DNA from: Thalassotalea psychrophila
Lineage (GTDB): Bacteria; Pseudomonadota; Gammaproteobacteria; Enterobacterales; Alteromonadaceae
Reading direction: 5' to 3'
DNA: 64,000 nt
Assembly (NCBI RefSeq): GCF_031583595.1
Contig: NZ_CP134145.1
Location: 2,790,001 to 2,854,000, forward strand
Below are positions 64,000 through 64,000 of the stretch, piece by piece. The position numbers and the translations under genes were made by a program. Within the stretch, counting starts at the first letter, position 1, and the number at the start of each line of letters is the position of its first letter. Under the pieces are notes generated by a model. The model was not told the DNA's origin and made no database searches. It saw only the letters and a list, made by a program, of their open reading frames with translations.

Positions 64000-64000
64000 C

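Noticed and set aside
1..64000. tRNA, rRNA, prophage or integrative element
   Set aside because: No cloverleaf, rRNA segment, integrase, phage structural gene or complete transposase could be recognised; the genes are typical chromosomal ones.

Overview
The window is AT-rich chromosomal DNA from a marine gammaproteobacterium, most likely order Alteromonadales and plausibly family Colwelliaceae (Colwellia/Thalassotalea type). This is inferred from the rnfDGE-nth order, the alaA-yfbR pair, an AST-pathway gene, many secreted peptidases and many short dispersed palindromic repeats. No rRNA, tRNA, CRISPR array, prophage or complete insertion sequence was seen. Nearly all genes are intact; the first (rnfD) and last (a lipoprotein-like gene) are cut by the window edges.

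Layout. 1-2480: end of the Rnf electron-transport operon followed by nth. 2552-12109: glyoxalase I, YaeQ, two exported metallopeptidases, a hybrid histidine kinase, an RcsF-like lipoprotein, and the tRNA-modification genes trmO and trhO. 12219-20701: proS, a small secreted protein, an MFS transporter, an LRAT-fold protein, alaA, yfbR and an HMG-CoA reductase. 20820-31500: a cobalamin uptake and salvage region bracketed by two cobalamin riboswitches, in the order btuD-btuC-cobT-cobS-cobU-cobC-cobQ-cobO-btuF, then riboswitch-btuB. Several of these genes overlap by 4-8 bases and are probably translationally coupled. BtuB brings corrinoid across the outer membrane, BtuF/BtuCD carry it inward, CobO adenosylates it, and CobU/S/T/C add the lower ligand.

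31543-48340: ltaE, astB, the ilvIH operon with a 22-codon Ile/Leu/Val-rich leader peptide and an attenuator upstream, a GNAT acetyltransferase, a PlsC-like acyltransferase, a DUF5666 lipoprotein, an M64 peptidase, ppk-ppx, small conserved proteins, an Hsp70-family protein and a YbaK-type deacylase. 48647-64000: an S46 dipeptidyl-peptidase; a complete AmmeMemoRadiSam set (AMMECR1-like, MEMO-like and radical SAM proteins) with a TetR regulator and a membrane hydrolase; and a five-gene module of HlyD-like adaptor, MacB-type ATPase, FtsX-type permease, sigma-54 response regulator and histidine kinase, with a candidate sigma-54 promoter at its head.

Two kinds of structure outside genes stand out. 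First, arrays of 7-base units, with different heptamers at different loci, begin at or overlap the stop codons of at least seven genes, so stop triplets recur in every frame. Second, several 165-320 bp inverted-repeat (MITE-like) elements and GGGTCAGAG-type hairpins sit between genes. The most system-like gene sets are AmmeMemoRadiSam, whose role is unknown, and the adaptor/ABC/two-component module.
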